Assembly: GCF_025699485.1 (NCBI RefSeq)
Contig: NZ_JANUXN010000003.1
Span: 186,001 to 250,000 of the forward strand
Origin: Thauera carbonicopians
GTDB taxonomy: Bacteria > Pseudomonadota > Gammaproteobacteria > Burkholderiales > Rhodocyclaceae
DNA: 64,000 nucleotides
Reading direction: 5' to 3'
Under the pieces are notes generated by a model. The model saw only the letters and a list, made by a program, of their open reading frames with translations, had not been told where the DNA came from and searched no databases. Both the position numbers and the translations under genes were made by a program. Position 1 is the first letter of the stretch. Each line of letters opens with the position of its first letter. Below are positions 48,674-57,297 of the stretch, one piece after another.

Positions 48674-49752
48674 TGGGGGCGAGGCCGGGCATCTCCTCCT
48701 GCTGGCTGCGCTGCCTGGGGCTGATTGCCTGCATCCTGCTGCTGGGCGCCTGCTCGCGCGCCGAAGTCTTCCACCACGAAGCTTTCGTCTTCGGCACCCG
48801 GGTCGATGTCGCCGTGTATGGCGACGACCCGGCGGCGGCCGATGCCGCGGCCCAGGCCGTGCTGCGCGAGTTCGACCGCCTGCACCGTGCCTACCATGCC
48901 TGGGAACCGTCCGAACTCACCGAACTGAACGCAGCCATCGCGCGTGGCGAAGCGGCGACGGTGTCCGACGAACTGGCGGCGATGCTGAAGGATGCCCAGC
49001 GCATCGCTGCCACCAGCGACGAGCTGTTCGATCCCGCACTGGGCGCGCTGGTGGCGCTGTGGGGCTTCCATACCGACACCTTCGTGCCCGTACGTCCTGA
49101 TCCGGCGAAATTGCAGGCGCTGATCGACGCCCGGCCGCGCATGGCCGACCTCGTCATCGACGGCAAGCGCGTCGAGAGCCGCAACCCGGCGGTACAGCTC
49201 GACTTCGGCGGCTATGCCAAGGGCTATGCGCTGGACCGCGCCGCCGTCATCCTGAAGCAGCAGGGCGTGGATAACGCGCTGATCAACATCGGCGGCAACG
49301 TGCTGGCGCTGGGCAAGAAGGGCGACCAGCCGTGGCGCATCGGCATCCAGCATCCGCGAGAATCCGCGCCGCTGGCGGCGATGCCGCTGTACGACGGCGA
49401 GGCGGTCGGCACGTCGGGGGACTACCAGCGCTACTTCATGCTCGACGGTCAACGCTATGCCCACCTGCTCGATCCGCGCACCGGCCAGCCGGCACACGGC
49501 ACGCAGTCGCTGACGGTGCTGGTCACGCCCGGCGTCGGCGCCAGAAATCTGGACAATGAGGGCACCGGCACCTTGTCCGATGCCGCGAGCAAGCCCGCCT
49601 ACCTGGCCGGCGAGGGCTGGCGCGAACAAACACGCCGTTTCGGCATCGAACACGCGTTGCGCATCGCCGGGGACGGCCGCGTGGAAGTGACGCGAGCCTT
49701 GCGCGCGCGGCTGCAATTCATCGGGCCGGTCGAGCCCAGCGTCGTCGATTGA
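48673..49752 (+). CDS. apbE: FAD:protein FMN transferase ApbE
   Basis: This 359-residue lipoprotein has a signal sequence ending in a lipobox (LLLGAC). The ApbE fold shows FFGTRV-like FVFGTRVDVAVYG, LDFGGYAKGYALDRA, NIGGNVLALG and HLLDPRTGQPA, followed by GTLSDAASKP at the metal-binding C-terminus. It attaches FMN to threonine of Rnf/Nqr-type or other periplasmic flavoproteins. None of those targets is in this window. The start shares one base with the gshB stop. Confidence 0.92.
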   Translation: MGARPGISSCWLRCLGLIACILLLGACSRAEVFHHEAFVFGTRVDVAVYGDDPAAADAAAQAVLREFDRLHRAYHAWEPSELTELNAAIARGEAATVSDELAAMLKDAQRIAATSDELFDPALGALVALWGFHTDTFVPVRPDPAKLQALIDARPRMADLVIDGKRVESRNPAVQLDFGGYAKGYALDRAAVILKQQGVDNALINIGGNVLALGKKGDQPWRIGIQHPRESAPLAAMPLYDGEAVGTSGDYQRYFMLDGQRYAHLLDPRTGQPAHGTQSLTVLVTPGVGARNLDNEGTGTLSDAASKPAYLAGEGWREQTRRFGIEHALRIAGDGRVEVTRALRARLQFIGPVEPSVVD

Positions 49753-49780
49753 ACTACAACAGCAACAGGGGAGAGGGGAC

Positions 49781-50569
49781 ATGATTGAAATGACTGAACA
49801 GACCGCATGGTTCGCTGCCATCGCCGCGGTGCTCATCGCTGCGCTGATCGGCTTCTTCATCGGTCGCAGCTGTGGCGGCGGCAAGGAGCGCATCCGGGAG
49901 CTGGAAGCCGAAGTCGAGCGGCAGAACTCCGAGGTCCAGCGCCAGGCGCAAGAGATCGAGGGCTATCGCAAGGAAGTGGAGACGCACTTCGACAAGACGG
50001 CGACGCTGTTCGTGTCGATGGCGGGTTCGTACAAGGAGCTGTTCGAGCATCTGTCCTCGGGCTACGAGAAACTGTCGTCCGGCTCGGCGCGCACGCTGTT
50101 CCAGCAGCGTGTCGATGCGCTGCTGGTCGGCTCCGCCCGCGATGCCGGCGAGGCGGACAAGCTGTTGGCGGGGGTGGGGGCCGCGGCGGCGATGGCTACC
50201 GTGGCAGATGCCGCTGCAGTGGAAGCTGTGGGCGCCACCGCGTCGGGCGCCGCTGCGTCGGACGCCGATGAGTCGGGCGCCGATGCGTCCGAGACCGAAA
50301 CGCCGAGCGACGCGGCGCCGGATGCAGCCGGGACGCAGGACGCCATGGCTGCTACGGAGGAAGCCATCGCCACGCAGGCCGACGCGCTTGCGGAGAACGC
50401 CGAGGCCGTCGCGTCCGACCACGCAGCGGCGGAAGCCGCCGGCGTGCGCGATCTGGCCGCCGAGGCCTACCGGAACGAGGGTGCGCAGGCCGACGATCCG
50501 CTGAGCGAAGCGCTCTCCGGCGAAGGTGTCGGCCAGCACGCCGGGTCCCGCCGGGACGGCGCCGGCTGA
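49781..50569 (+). CDS. YhcB/ZapG-like membrane coiled-coil protein
   Basis: This 262-residue protein has one N-terminal TM (about residues 10-27, GFFIGRSCGGG), a coiled coil and the conserved FDKTATLFVSMAGSYKELFEHLS segment of the DUF1043/YhcB family. E. coli YhcB/ZapG links cell division and envelope growth. The C-terminal 130 residues are a low-complexity Ala/Asp/Glu-rich extension, unlike the 130-residue E. coli protein. A strong AGGGGAGAGG precedes the ATG, 28 bp after apbE. Confidence 0.85.
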   Translation: MIEMTEQTAWFAAIAAVLIAALIGFFIGRSCGGGKERIRELEAEVERQNSEVQRQAQEIEGYRKEVETHFDKTATLFVSMAGSYKELFEHLSSGYEKLSSGSARTLFQQRVDALLVGSARDAGEADKLLAGVGAAAAMATVADAAAVEAVGATASGAAASDADESGADASETETPSDAAPDAAGTQDAMAATEEAIATQADALAENAEAVASDHAAAEAAGVRDLAAEAYRNEGAQADDPLSEALSGEGVGQHAGSRRDGAG

Positions 50570-50578
50570 GTCACTGCG

Positions 50579-51544
50579 ATGCCGCCCGGCCAGCCGTGTT
50601 TCCGCCTGGGGCGGGCGCGCACAGCCCGGCCGGCGGCGTCTGCATGCGAGTCCTTGCCGCTACGAGGCTTCGTCGCCGCGCTGCTGGCGGTACTGGTGCT
50701 CGGCGGCTGCGGCGTACGCTTCGCCTATTCCCAGCTCGACTGGCTGGTGCCCTGGTACCTGCGCGACTACGTCACCTTCAACGCCGGCCAGCGCGAGGTG
50801 CTGGGCCAGCGCCTGACGCTGCGATTGGATTGGCACTGCCGCGCGCATCTGCCGGGTTACGTCGGTTTACTGCGCGATGCGCGCCGCCTGCTGGCGCGCG
50901 AACGGATCGAGGCGCAGGATCTGGCGCCTTTCCTGGACCAGGGCGAAGCCTGGCTGGACGAGCTCCGCGTCGAACTGATCAACGACGCCAAGGTGCTGCT
51001 CGCGGGCCTGTCGGACGATCAGGTTGCCGAACTGGCGGCTGCCTTCGAGCGGCGGGACAAGGAGGCGCGCGAGGAATTCCTCGGTGGTAGCACCGAGGCG
51101 CGCCGCAAGGCGCAGATCGCGCGCATGGAAAAGCGCCTGCGCAACTGGTTCGGCCGCCTCACCGACGAACAGCGCGCGTTGGTCGCCGGCTGGAGCCGGA
51201 AGCTGCAGCCGACCACCGAACGCTGGCTGGACGAGCGCCGCCAGTGGCAGCAGAGTGTGCTCGAGGCCTTGAAAGTCCGCCGCGAGCCGCGGCTGTTCGC
51301 CGAACGCATCGTGGCCCTGCATGCGTCGGCCGGCGAGGTGCAGGACGAATACCCCGAACAGGCGGCACACAATCGACAACGGACCCTGGCGTTGCTGGCC
51401 GATGTGTTCAATACCGCCAACGACCGCCAGCGGGAACGTCTGCTCGCCGAGATCGATGGGCTCACAGGGCAGTTCGACAAGCTGGCCTGCGCTGCGCCGC
51501 AAATGGCGGAAACGAGGCGGGGCTGGAGTGAATCGCATCGGTGA
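50579..51544 (+). CDS. DUF6279 family lipoprotein
   Basis: This 321-residue predicted lipoprotein has a lipobox (LVLGGC). The mature part starts GVRFAYSQLDWLVPWYL, matching the DUF6279 pattern, and is then mostly helical and charged. The function is unknown. The annotated ATG gives an odd 25-residue pre-signal; a TTG at 50654 (then PLRGFVAALLAV) would give a clean signal peptide and may be the real start. It follows the ZapG-like gene by 9 bp. Confidence 0.8.
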   Translation: MPPGQPCFRLGRARTARPAASACESLPLRGFVAALLAVLVLGGCGVRFAYSQLDWLVPWYLRDYVTFNAGQREVLGQRLTLRLDWHCRAHLPGYVGLLRDARRLLARERIEAQDLAPFLDQGEAWLDELRVELINDAKVLLAGLSDDQVAELAAAFERRDKEAREEFLGGSTEARRKAQIARMEKRLRNWFGRLTDEQRALVAGWSRKLQPTTERWLDERRQWQQSVLEALKVRREPRLFAERIVALHASAGEVQDEYPEQAAHNRQRTLALLADVFNTANDRQRERLLAEIDGLTGQFDKLACAAPQMAETRRGWSESHR

Positions 51545-51668
51545 GGCTTAGTTTTCCTAAGTCTCACGCACAGAAATCGTCGCTTTACGCTGCGGTTTCC
51601 GGCGGCCTACGATTTGCATGCCCGGTACGCCCGTTTCAGGCGCGGGACCACATCTTCGGAGGTCGACC

Positions 51669-52121
51669 ATGTCCCAGCACCATGCTGTCATCCACTGGCA
51701 ACGCTCCCTGCACCCCACCGACGGCAATACCTATTCGCGCAACCATGTGGCCGTGCTGAACGGCCAGCAGACCGTGAATGTGTCGGCGGGCGTCGATTAC
51801 AAGGGCGATCCGGCCTGTGCCGACCCCGAGCAACTGCTGCTCGGTGCGCTGGCGAGCTGCCACATGCTGACTTTCCTGGCCATCGCGGAATTCCAGGGCT
51901 ACTGCGTGGAGCGCTACGAAGACCAGGCGACCGGATACCTGGAGAAAGTCGAAGGTGTCGGCATGAGCCTGACCCGGATCGAGCTGTCGCCCCGGGTCGG
52001 CTTCGGCGGCGACAAGCAGCCGGACGCTGCCGCGCTCGCGCGCCTGCATGCCGGTGCCCACAAGAACTGCTTCATTGCCCATTCGATCACGGCCAAGGTG
52101 ACGGTCGTGCCGGCGGCCTGA
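51669..52121 (+). CDS. OsmC family peroxiredoxin-like protein
   Basis: This 150-residue OsmC-type protein should reduce organic hydroperoxides through two Cys. The first is in LGALASCHMLTFL (near residue 65), the second in GAHKNCFIAHSI (near 135), with the expected spacing. GGAGG precedes the ATG. It lies 27 bp upstream of the enoyl-CoA hydratase, probably in the same transcript. Confidence 0.9.
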   Translation: MSQHHAVIHWQRSLHPTDGNTYSRNHVAVLNGQQTVNVSAGVDYKGDPACADPEQLLLGALASCHMLTFLAIAEFQGYCVERYEDQATGYLEKVEGVGMSLTRIELSPRVGFGGDKQPDAAALARLHAGAHKNCFIAHSITAKVTVVPAA

Positions 52122-52148
52122 GCCGCGCACCCATCCGGAGCTGCCATC

Positions 52149-52943
52149 ATGCCTGCACTGCAGAATGCCACCGATACCCCGTTGCTGCGCAGCGACGCCG
52201 ACGGCGTCGTGACGCTCACGCTGAACCGTCCGCAGCAATTCAACCCCCTGTCCGAAGCCATGCTGGATGCCCTGCAGCGTGAGCTGGATGCGCTGTCCTG
52301 CGACGACGAGGTGCGCTGCGTCGTGCTGGCAGGGGCCGGCAAGGTCTTTTGCGCTGGGCACGATCTGCGTGAAATGCGCAGCCAGCCCCGGCTCGGGTAT
52401 TACCAGGACCTGTTCGCCCGCTGCAGCCGGGTGATGCAGGGCATCCAGGCGCTGCCGGTACCCGTCATCGCCCGCGTGCACGGCATCGCGACCGCTGCTG
52501 GCTGCCAGCTCGTCGCCAGCTGCGACTTGGCGATCGCCGCGGAGACGACGCGTTTCGCGGTGTCGGGCATCAACGTCGGCCTGTTCTGCTCCACGCCGGC
52601 CGTGGCGCTGTCGCGTAACGTGTCGCCCAAGCGTGCGTTCGACATGCTGGTGACGGCGCGTTTCATCGATGCTGCGACCGCTGCCGATTGGGGGCTGATC
52701 AACGAAGCCGTGCCCGAAGCCGAACTGGACGAAGCGGTCGCGCGCAAAACCGCCGAGATTCTCTCCAAAAGTCCCGTGGCGGTCCGCTACGGCAAGGCCA
52801 TGTTCTACCGCCAGCGCCAGATGGCACTGAACGATGCCTATGCCTACGCAGGCGACGTCATGGCGCGCAACATGATGGAAGAGGATGCCTGCGAAGGCAT
52901 CGACGCCTTCTTCGAGAAGCGCCCGGCCCGATGGAAGCGCTGA
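52149..52943 (+). CDS. Enoyl-CoA hydratase/isomerase family protein
   Basis: This 264-residue crotonase-fold protein has the oxyanion-hole segments VFCAGHDLREM (near residue 62) and VHGIATAAGCQLVASCDL (near 108). The two Glu of classic hydratases are not clear at the usual places, so the reaction may be hydration, isomerisation or hydrolysis of an acyl-CoA. There is no other beta-oxidation gene beside it. The Arg/Lys-rich C-terminus fits trimer formation. Confidence 0.87.
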   Translation: MPALQNATDTPLLRSDADGVVTLTLNRPQQFNPLSEAMLDALQRELDALSCDDEVRCVVLAGAGKVFCAGHDLREMRSQPRLGYYQDLFARCSRVMQGIQALPVPVIARVHGIATAAGCQLVASCDLAIAAETTRFAVSGINVGLFCSTPAVALSRNVSPKRAFDMLVTARFIDAATAADWGLINEAVPEAELDEAVARKTAEILSKSPVAVRYGKAMFYRQRQMALNDAYAYAGDVMARNMMEEDACEGIDAFFEKRPARWKR

Positions 52944-53001
52944 CGCGCTGCCGGTGAGTGCCGCTTCACGCGGCTGTCCTGACACCGTAAGCTGCCGGCC
53001 C

Positions 53002-54075
53002 ATGTCCAAACGAGCTTGCCGATTTCCTCCGCTGCCTGCCACACCCGATGCGAGTGTGGAGGCAGCACCGGGTTGCCGGATGCAGGACGGCGTTCCGTCG
53101 TGGCCTGCGCCAGCCTCCACGCGGCGCTTGCCGCCGCTGGTGGCACTGTCGTATTTCGAGGCTGCGGCAAGGACGAGGAGCTTTGCTGCCGCAGCCAGAG
53201 AACTGCACGTCACGCCGGCGGCGATCAGCCACCAGATCAAGGCGCTGGAGGCGCTGCTTGGTGTCGAGCTGTTCGTGCGCCATCACCGCCGGGTCAGCCT
53301 GACGTCGGTGGCCAGGCTTGCTCTGCCGGCGCTGCAGGAGGGCTTCGCCGCGCTGGCGGATGCGGTCGAGCAGCTCCGTGCCCACAGTGAGGCGCACAAC
53401 CTCATCACGGTATGCGCGGAGCCGATGTTTGCGACCAAATGGCTGGTGCCGCGCCTGCATCGCTTCTACGCCCGTTGCCCCGAGGCGGAAGTGCGCCTCC
53501 AGGCCAGTCTCAGCTCGGTCGACTCGATGCGCGGCGGCCCCGCCGGGCTGGCGGAGTTTCGCCGGGCGGGTATCGATCTGGCCGTGCGTTTCGGCTATGG
53601 AAGCTATCCGGAGCTCGAAGCGCAGCGTTTGCTGGAAGTGTCGCTGCTGCCGGTGTGGGCGCCCGAGTCGGGGGCGAAGCCGCGCGTGGAGCCTGAAGTC
53701 CTGCTGGGACAGGCCTTGTTGAGCGACGGCACGGCCTGGCGTTCGGCCGATCGCTTCGGCTGGCCGCAGTGGTTCGAACATGCGGGTGTCGCAGTGTCGG
53801 CTCCGCTGCGCGAGCAGCGCTTCGGCAACGGGCTGTTGGCGCTGGAAGCTGCGCTCACGGAGCAGGGGGTGCTGCTGGCGTCCCCGCTTCTGATCCAGGC
53901 CGAGCTGCAGAGTGGCAAGCTGGCTGTCGCCTGCGACGTGGCGATGCCCTGTCCCTTCGCCTATTTTGCCGTCTGTCCGCCGCTGGCGCTGGAGCGCCCG
54001 ATCGTGCAGTCGTTCAGGGCATGGCTGTTCGAGGAGGCCGCGCACTGCGGAGATGGGGGTGCCGCGACGGCATGA
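53002..54075 (+). CDS. LysR-type regulator, GcvA-like
   Basis: This protein has up to 357 residues. A winged helix-turn-helix (ALSYFEAAARTRSFAAAARELHVTPAAIS-type segment, near residues 50-80) is followed by a LysR substrate-binding domain with TVCAEPMFATKWLVPRL and DLAVRFGYG, typical of the GcvA/AmpR-like subgroup. The start is uncertain: MSKRACRF at 53002 adds a Pro/Ala-rich lead, and an ATG at 53080 would begin closer to the HTH. Its targets are unknown; the upstream enoyl-CoA hydratase is a candidate. Confidence 0.82.
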   Translation: MSKRACRFPPLPATPDASVEAAPGCRMQDGVPSWPAPASTRRLPPLVALSYFEAAARTRSFAAAARELHVTPAAISHQIKALEALLGVELFVRHHRRVSLTSVARLALPALQEGFAALADAVEQLRAHSEAHNLITVCAEPMFATKWLVPRLHRFYARCPEAEVRLQASLSSVDSMRGGPAGLAEFRRAGIDLAVRFGYGSYPELEAQRLLEVSLLPVWAPESGAKPRVEPEVLLGQALLSDGTAWRSADRFGWPQWFEHAGVAVSAPLREQRFGNGLLALEAALTEQGVLLASPLLIQAELQSGKLAVACDVAMPCPFAYFAVCPPLALERPIVQSFRAWLFEEAAHCGDGGAATA

Positions 54076-54100
54076 GCGTACGGCACCCGCCTCCTGCGCG

Positions 54101-54583
54101 TCAGCGCTGCGGCGCGGGCAGGCTGTCCGGTCCGGTCGACCAGATGCGGTAGCGCACCTCGATGTCGCTCGGCGCGTAGATGACCAGCGGCAACTGGCTG
54201 TTGTAGCGCACCAGCATGGGTTCGCCGCCCACCTGCACGAATGCCTGTTTGCGGCTGTCGTCCGGGCAGGCCATCATCGTGCTGACGGGCGGGCCGACCC
54301 GGTCCAGTTCGTAGTAGCTGTAGCCCCAGCCTTCGACGGTCTTCTCCTGCCATTGGCCGCCCATGCGGTGGTAATTGCAGTCGACCTCCATCGTCTTGCC
54401 GGCGATCAGCTCCACCTTGCGTGCGCTTTCGTCGGCCAGCTTCGGCAGTTCGATGACGTGGCGGCTGTAGCCTTCGGCGGCGCGCGGCCAGGGCTTCAGC
54501 GCATCGTCGGCAGACGTCGTCGCGCAGGCGCTCAGCGACAGCCCCAGGGCAAGGGCGGCGAGACTGCTTTGGGTTTTCTTCAT
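54101..54583 (-). CDS. eco: Ecotin-family serine protease inhibitor
   Basis: This 160-residue protein is a clear ecotin. KVELIAGKTMEVDCNYHRMGG, EKTVEGWGYSYYELDRVGPPVSTMMACPD and MLRYNSQLP-like MLVRYNSQLPLVIYAP align along the known inhibitor. The reactive-site STMM region, with the P1-type Met, and both disulfide Cys are kept. It inhibits trypsin-fold proteases such as elastase in the periplasm. Here the leader ends LSLSAC, a lipobox, so it may be lipid-anchored. AGGAG precedes the ATG. It is convergent with the LysR gene. Confidence 0.9.
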   Translation of the reverse strand: MKKTQSSLAALALGLSLSACATTSADDALKPWPRAAEGYSRHVIELPKLADESARKVELIAGKTMEVDCNYHRMGGQWQEKTVEGWGYSYYELDRVGPPVSTMMACPDDSRKQAFVQVGGEPMLVRYNSQLPLVIYAPSDIEVRYRIWSTGPDSLPAPQR

Positions 54584-54809
54584 CGGAGTTCTCCTGTTGT
54601 TCTTGGGGGCGCCTCGCAGGCGGCGGGCTGGCATTATCGGGGCAAACTCGCCCGAAAGCGGGAAGCAGGCCTGAGGGATACCGTAAGAATATGTTGGCGA
54701 AGCGGGGCATCGAAGGTGCGAATCATGAGGGCTGCGCTCGAACCGGGGCCCGGTGCTGCGCGTATGATTGCGCGCCCCCCTGCCGCCGTCCTCTGTTTCC
54801 GAGAATCCG

Positions 54810-55703
54810 ATGCCGCCCAAGACTCAGCTCGACCGTTTCGCCATCAGCCTGATGCTGCTGTTCTGCACCTTGTGGGGCTTGCAGCAGGTGGCGATCAAGA
54901 TCGCCAGCGCGGGCATTTCGCCGGCATGGCAGGCCGGGCTGCGCTCGATCGGAGCGACGGTGCTGGTGTTCGGCTGGGCGCGGCTGCGTGGTATTCCGCT
55001 GTTCGGGCGCGACGGCACGCTGTGGCCGGGGCTGCTCGCGGGAGTGCTGTTCGCCGGCGAGTTCGCCTTGATCTTCCTCGGGCTCGAATTCACCACTGCG
55101 TCGCGCGGGGTGATCTTCCTGTACACCGCGCCCTTCTTCGTCGCCCTGGGAGCGAAGTGGTTGCTGCCGAACGAGCGGATGCGGCGCGCGCAATGGACGG
55201 GGATGGCGCTGGCCTTCGCCGGAGTGCTGGCGCTGTTCGGCGAGAACCTGCTGCGGCCGTCCGGGCAGGCCTGGATCGGTGACCTGATGCTGGTCGGTGC
55301 GGCGATGCTCTGGGCCGCGACCACGCTGACAGTGAAGGCGACGGCGCTTGCGCGCAGCTCGGCCGAGAAGATGCTGCTGTATCAACTGGCGGTGTCGGCG
55401 TTGGTACTGCCGGTGCTGTCGCTGGGCCTGGGCGAGGCGGGTGTGTTCGCGCCCACGCCCGAGGTGTGGGCGAGCCTTGCCTTCCAGATCGTGCTGGTGG
55501 CATCGGCGAGCTACGTCGGCTGGTTCTGGCTGGTGCGGCATTATCCGGCGACGCGGCTGTCCTCGTTTTCCTTCCTGACGCCGGTGCTTGGGGTGCTGGC
55601 CGGCGGTGTGCTGCTGGGCGAGGCGCTGACGCCGGCGGTGTTCGCCGCGCTGGCGCTGGTGGGGGCCGGCATCTGGGTGGCGAACCGGCCGTCGGCCGGC
55701 TGA
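54810..55703 (+). CDS. DMT-superfamily (EamA) transporter
   Basis: This 297-residue membrane protein has ten hydrophobic segments in two EamA repeats. Typical features are TLWGLQQVAIK near TM1, the first-repeat end SRGVIFLYTAPFFVALGA and the second-repeat FLTPVLGVLAGGVLLGE. Members export amino acids, nucleobases or drugs; the substrate cannot be told. No strong ribosome binding site precedes the ATG. Confidence 0.87.
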   Translation: MPPKTQLDRFAISLMLLFCTLWGLQQVAIKIASAGISPAWQAGLRSIGATVLVFGWARLRGIPLFGRDGTLWPGLLAGVLFAGEFALIFLGLEFTTASRGVIFLYTAPFFVALGAKWLLPNERMRRAQWTGMALAFAGVLALFGENLLRPSGQAWIGDLMLVGAAMLWAATTLTVKATALARSSAEKMLLYQLAVSALVLPVLSLGLGEAGVFAPTPEVWASLAFQIVLVASASYVGWFWLVRHYPATRLSSFSFLTPVLGVLAGGVLLGEALTPAVFAALALVGAGIWVANRPSAG

Positions 55704-55767
55704 CAGGGCGGGGCGCGGGCCGTCCGGGGGTATAGTGCTGGCTGGCCTTGCGTCGAGGAGAACCGCC

Positions 55768-56376
55768 ATGTCCCGTCCCGTCGTCGAGTTCTGGTACGAG
55801 TTCGCCAGTACCTATTCCTGGTTGTCGGTGATGCGCATCGAGCCGCTGGCGGAAGTGGCGGGCGTGCAGGTCGAATGGAAGCCCTTCCTGCTCGGGCCGG
55901 TGTTCATGGCGCTGGGCTGGAACGATTCGCCGTTCAACATCTATCCGCCCAAGGGCCGCTACATGTGGCGCGACCTGGAACGCCTGGCGGCCAGGTACGG
56001 CCAGCCCTTCCGCAAGCCGAGCGGCTTTCCGCGCGACAGCCTGCTGGCGGCGCGGGTCGCGCTGGTGGGGGTGGCGGAGGGCTGGGTGGCGCCGTTTTCG
56101 CGCGCGGTGATGAGCGCCAACTTCGCCGAGGACCGCGACATCGGTCAGGCCGAGGTGATCGCGGAGATCCTGTCGCGGCAGGGGCTGGACGCCGATGCGG
56201 TGATCGGGCGCGCCTTGTCGGACGACAACAAGCAGGCTTTGCGCAGGCAGACCGAGCATGCGACCGGACTCGGTCTGTTCGGTGCACCGAGCTTCAGGGT
56301 GGGCGAGGAACTGTTCTGGGGCAACGACCGCCTGGAAGATGCGCTCGACTGGGCGCACGGCCTGCGGCCGCTGTAG
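55768..56376 (+). CDS. 2-hydroxychromene-2-carboxylate isomerase-like, DsbA fold
   Basis: This 202-residue kappa-GST/DsbA-fold protein matches the HCCA isomerase family. The N-terminal FWYEFASTYSWLS carries the catalytic Ser position instead of CxxC. The middle helix region has FRKPSGFPRDSLLAARVAL. The C-terminal GLGLFGAPSFRVGEELFWGNDRL is diagnostic. The family acts in naphthalene degradation but is also widespread without those genes, as here, so a glutathione-linked isomerase of unknown substrate is more prudent. GAGGAG precedes the ATG. Confidence 0.87.
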   Translation: MSRPVVEFWYEFASTYSWLSVMRIEPLAEVAGVQVEWKPFLLGPVFMALGWNDSPFNIYPPKGRYMWRDLERLAARYGQPFRKPSGFPRDSLLAARVALVGVAEGWVAPFSRAVMSANFAEDRDIGQAEVIAEILSRQGLDADAVIGRALSDDNKQALRRQTEHATGLGLFGAPSFRVGEELFWGNDRLEDALDWAHGLRPL

Positions 56377-56469
56377 GCGGCGGATAGGGCTGGGCGCCGG
56401 TGTCGTGGTGGCCGGCTGCCGGATACTCGTCGCCGGCGTGCCGGCCGGCGGATCGCCGCCTGTCGCCCG

Positions 56470-57210
56470 TTATTTCTTCTTGGTAGCCTGGTCTTCTTCG
56501 TAGCGGCGGATGCGCTCTTCGTAGCGCGCGCGGTCGCGCTCGGCCGCGGCGGCGCGGGCGGCGGCTTCGGCTTCTGCCTCGGCGCGCTTGGCTGCCAGTT
56601 CCGCGTCGCGCGCAGCACGTTCGGCCTGTGCGCCGCTTGCGGCCTCGCCGGCGCTGCGGGCACGCTCGGCGCGGATGCGTTCGGCTTCGGGCGACGGGCC
56701 GACGTCCCCATCCGGCGCCGGGGCCGGCGTGGCCATGGCGCCAGGTGTCGGTACGTCGGGTGCCGGCACGCCGGGAGCGGGTTGTGCGGCCGAGCCGGCG
56801 GGGGCGTTGGCGCGCTGGGCAGCCTGGACTTCGGCGGCGGCGCGCTGGCGCTGGGCGAGCTCGATCTGGCGGGCTTCGGCTTCGAGCGCACGGGCACGCT
56901 TGATGGTGTCGAGGCGTAGCTGCCTGGCCTGGTCGATGCAGCGATTGACGAGGAATTTCTGGTAGCAGCCGGCTTCGGTGGTGACGAAGGTGGCTTCGGC
57001 TTCGTCGCGCAGTGCCTTGGCCTGGGCGTTGAGTTCGGCCTTGCGTGCATTTTCGGCGGCGGTCTGCGACGGCGCGCCGGTATCGGCCGGTGCTTGCGCA
57101 AGCGAGGCATTGGACAGGGACAGCAGGACGGCGGCCGACAGCGACAGCAATGTGCGTGCGGGTCTGGAGGTCGAGTTCAGAGGGGCGGGGGTGAGGCTGG
57201 GGCGGGACAT
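56470..57210 (-). CDS. Exported coiled-coil hypothetical protein
   Basis: This 246-residue protein has a signal peptide (SLSAAVLLSLSNASLAQA). A short conserved-looking part with two Cys (AGCYQKFLVNRCIDQAR) follows. A Pro/Ala-rich linker leads to a charged Ala/Glu/Arg coiled coil ending RRYEEDQATKKK. No family is recognised. It probably sits in the periplasm with a disulfide in the N-terminal part. It is divergent from the ABC-F gene. Confidence 0.7.
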   Translation of the reverse strand: MSRPSLTPAPLNSTSRPARTLLSLSAAVLLSLSNASLAQAPADTGAPSQTAAENARKAELNAQAKALRDEAEATFVTTEAGCYQKFLVNRCIDQARQLRLDTIKRARALEAEARQIELAQRQRAAAEVQAAQRANAPAGSAAQPAPGVPAPDVPTPGAMATPAPAPDGDVGPSPEAERIRAERARSAGEAASGAQAERAARDAELAAKRAEAEAEAAARAAAAERDRARYEERIRRYEEDQATKKK

Positions 57211-57297
57211 GCGCGCAGGATTCCGGAGACGATTCGCTTGGCGCGTAGAATAGCGCCTTTATTTCCGTTCGCGGCCGTCCGGCTGCATTTCAGCTTC

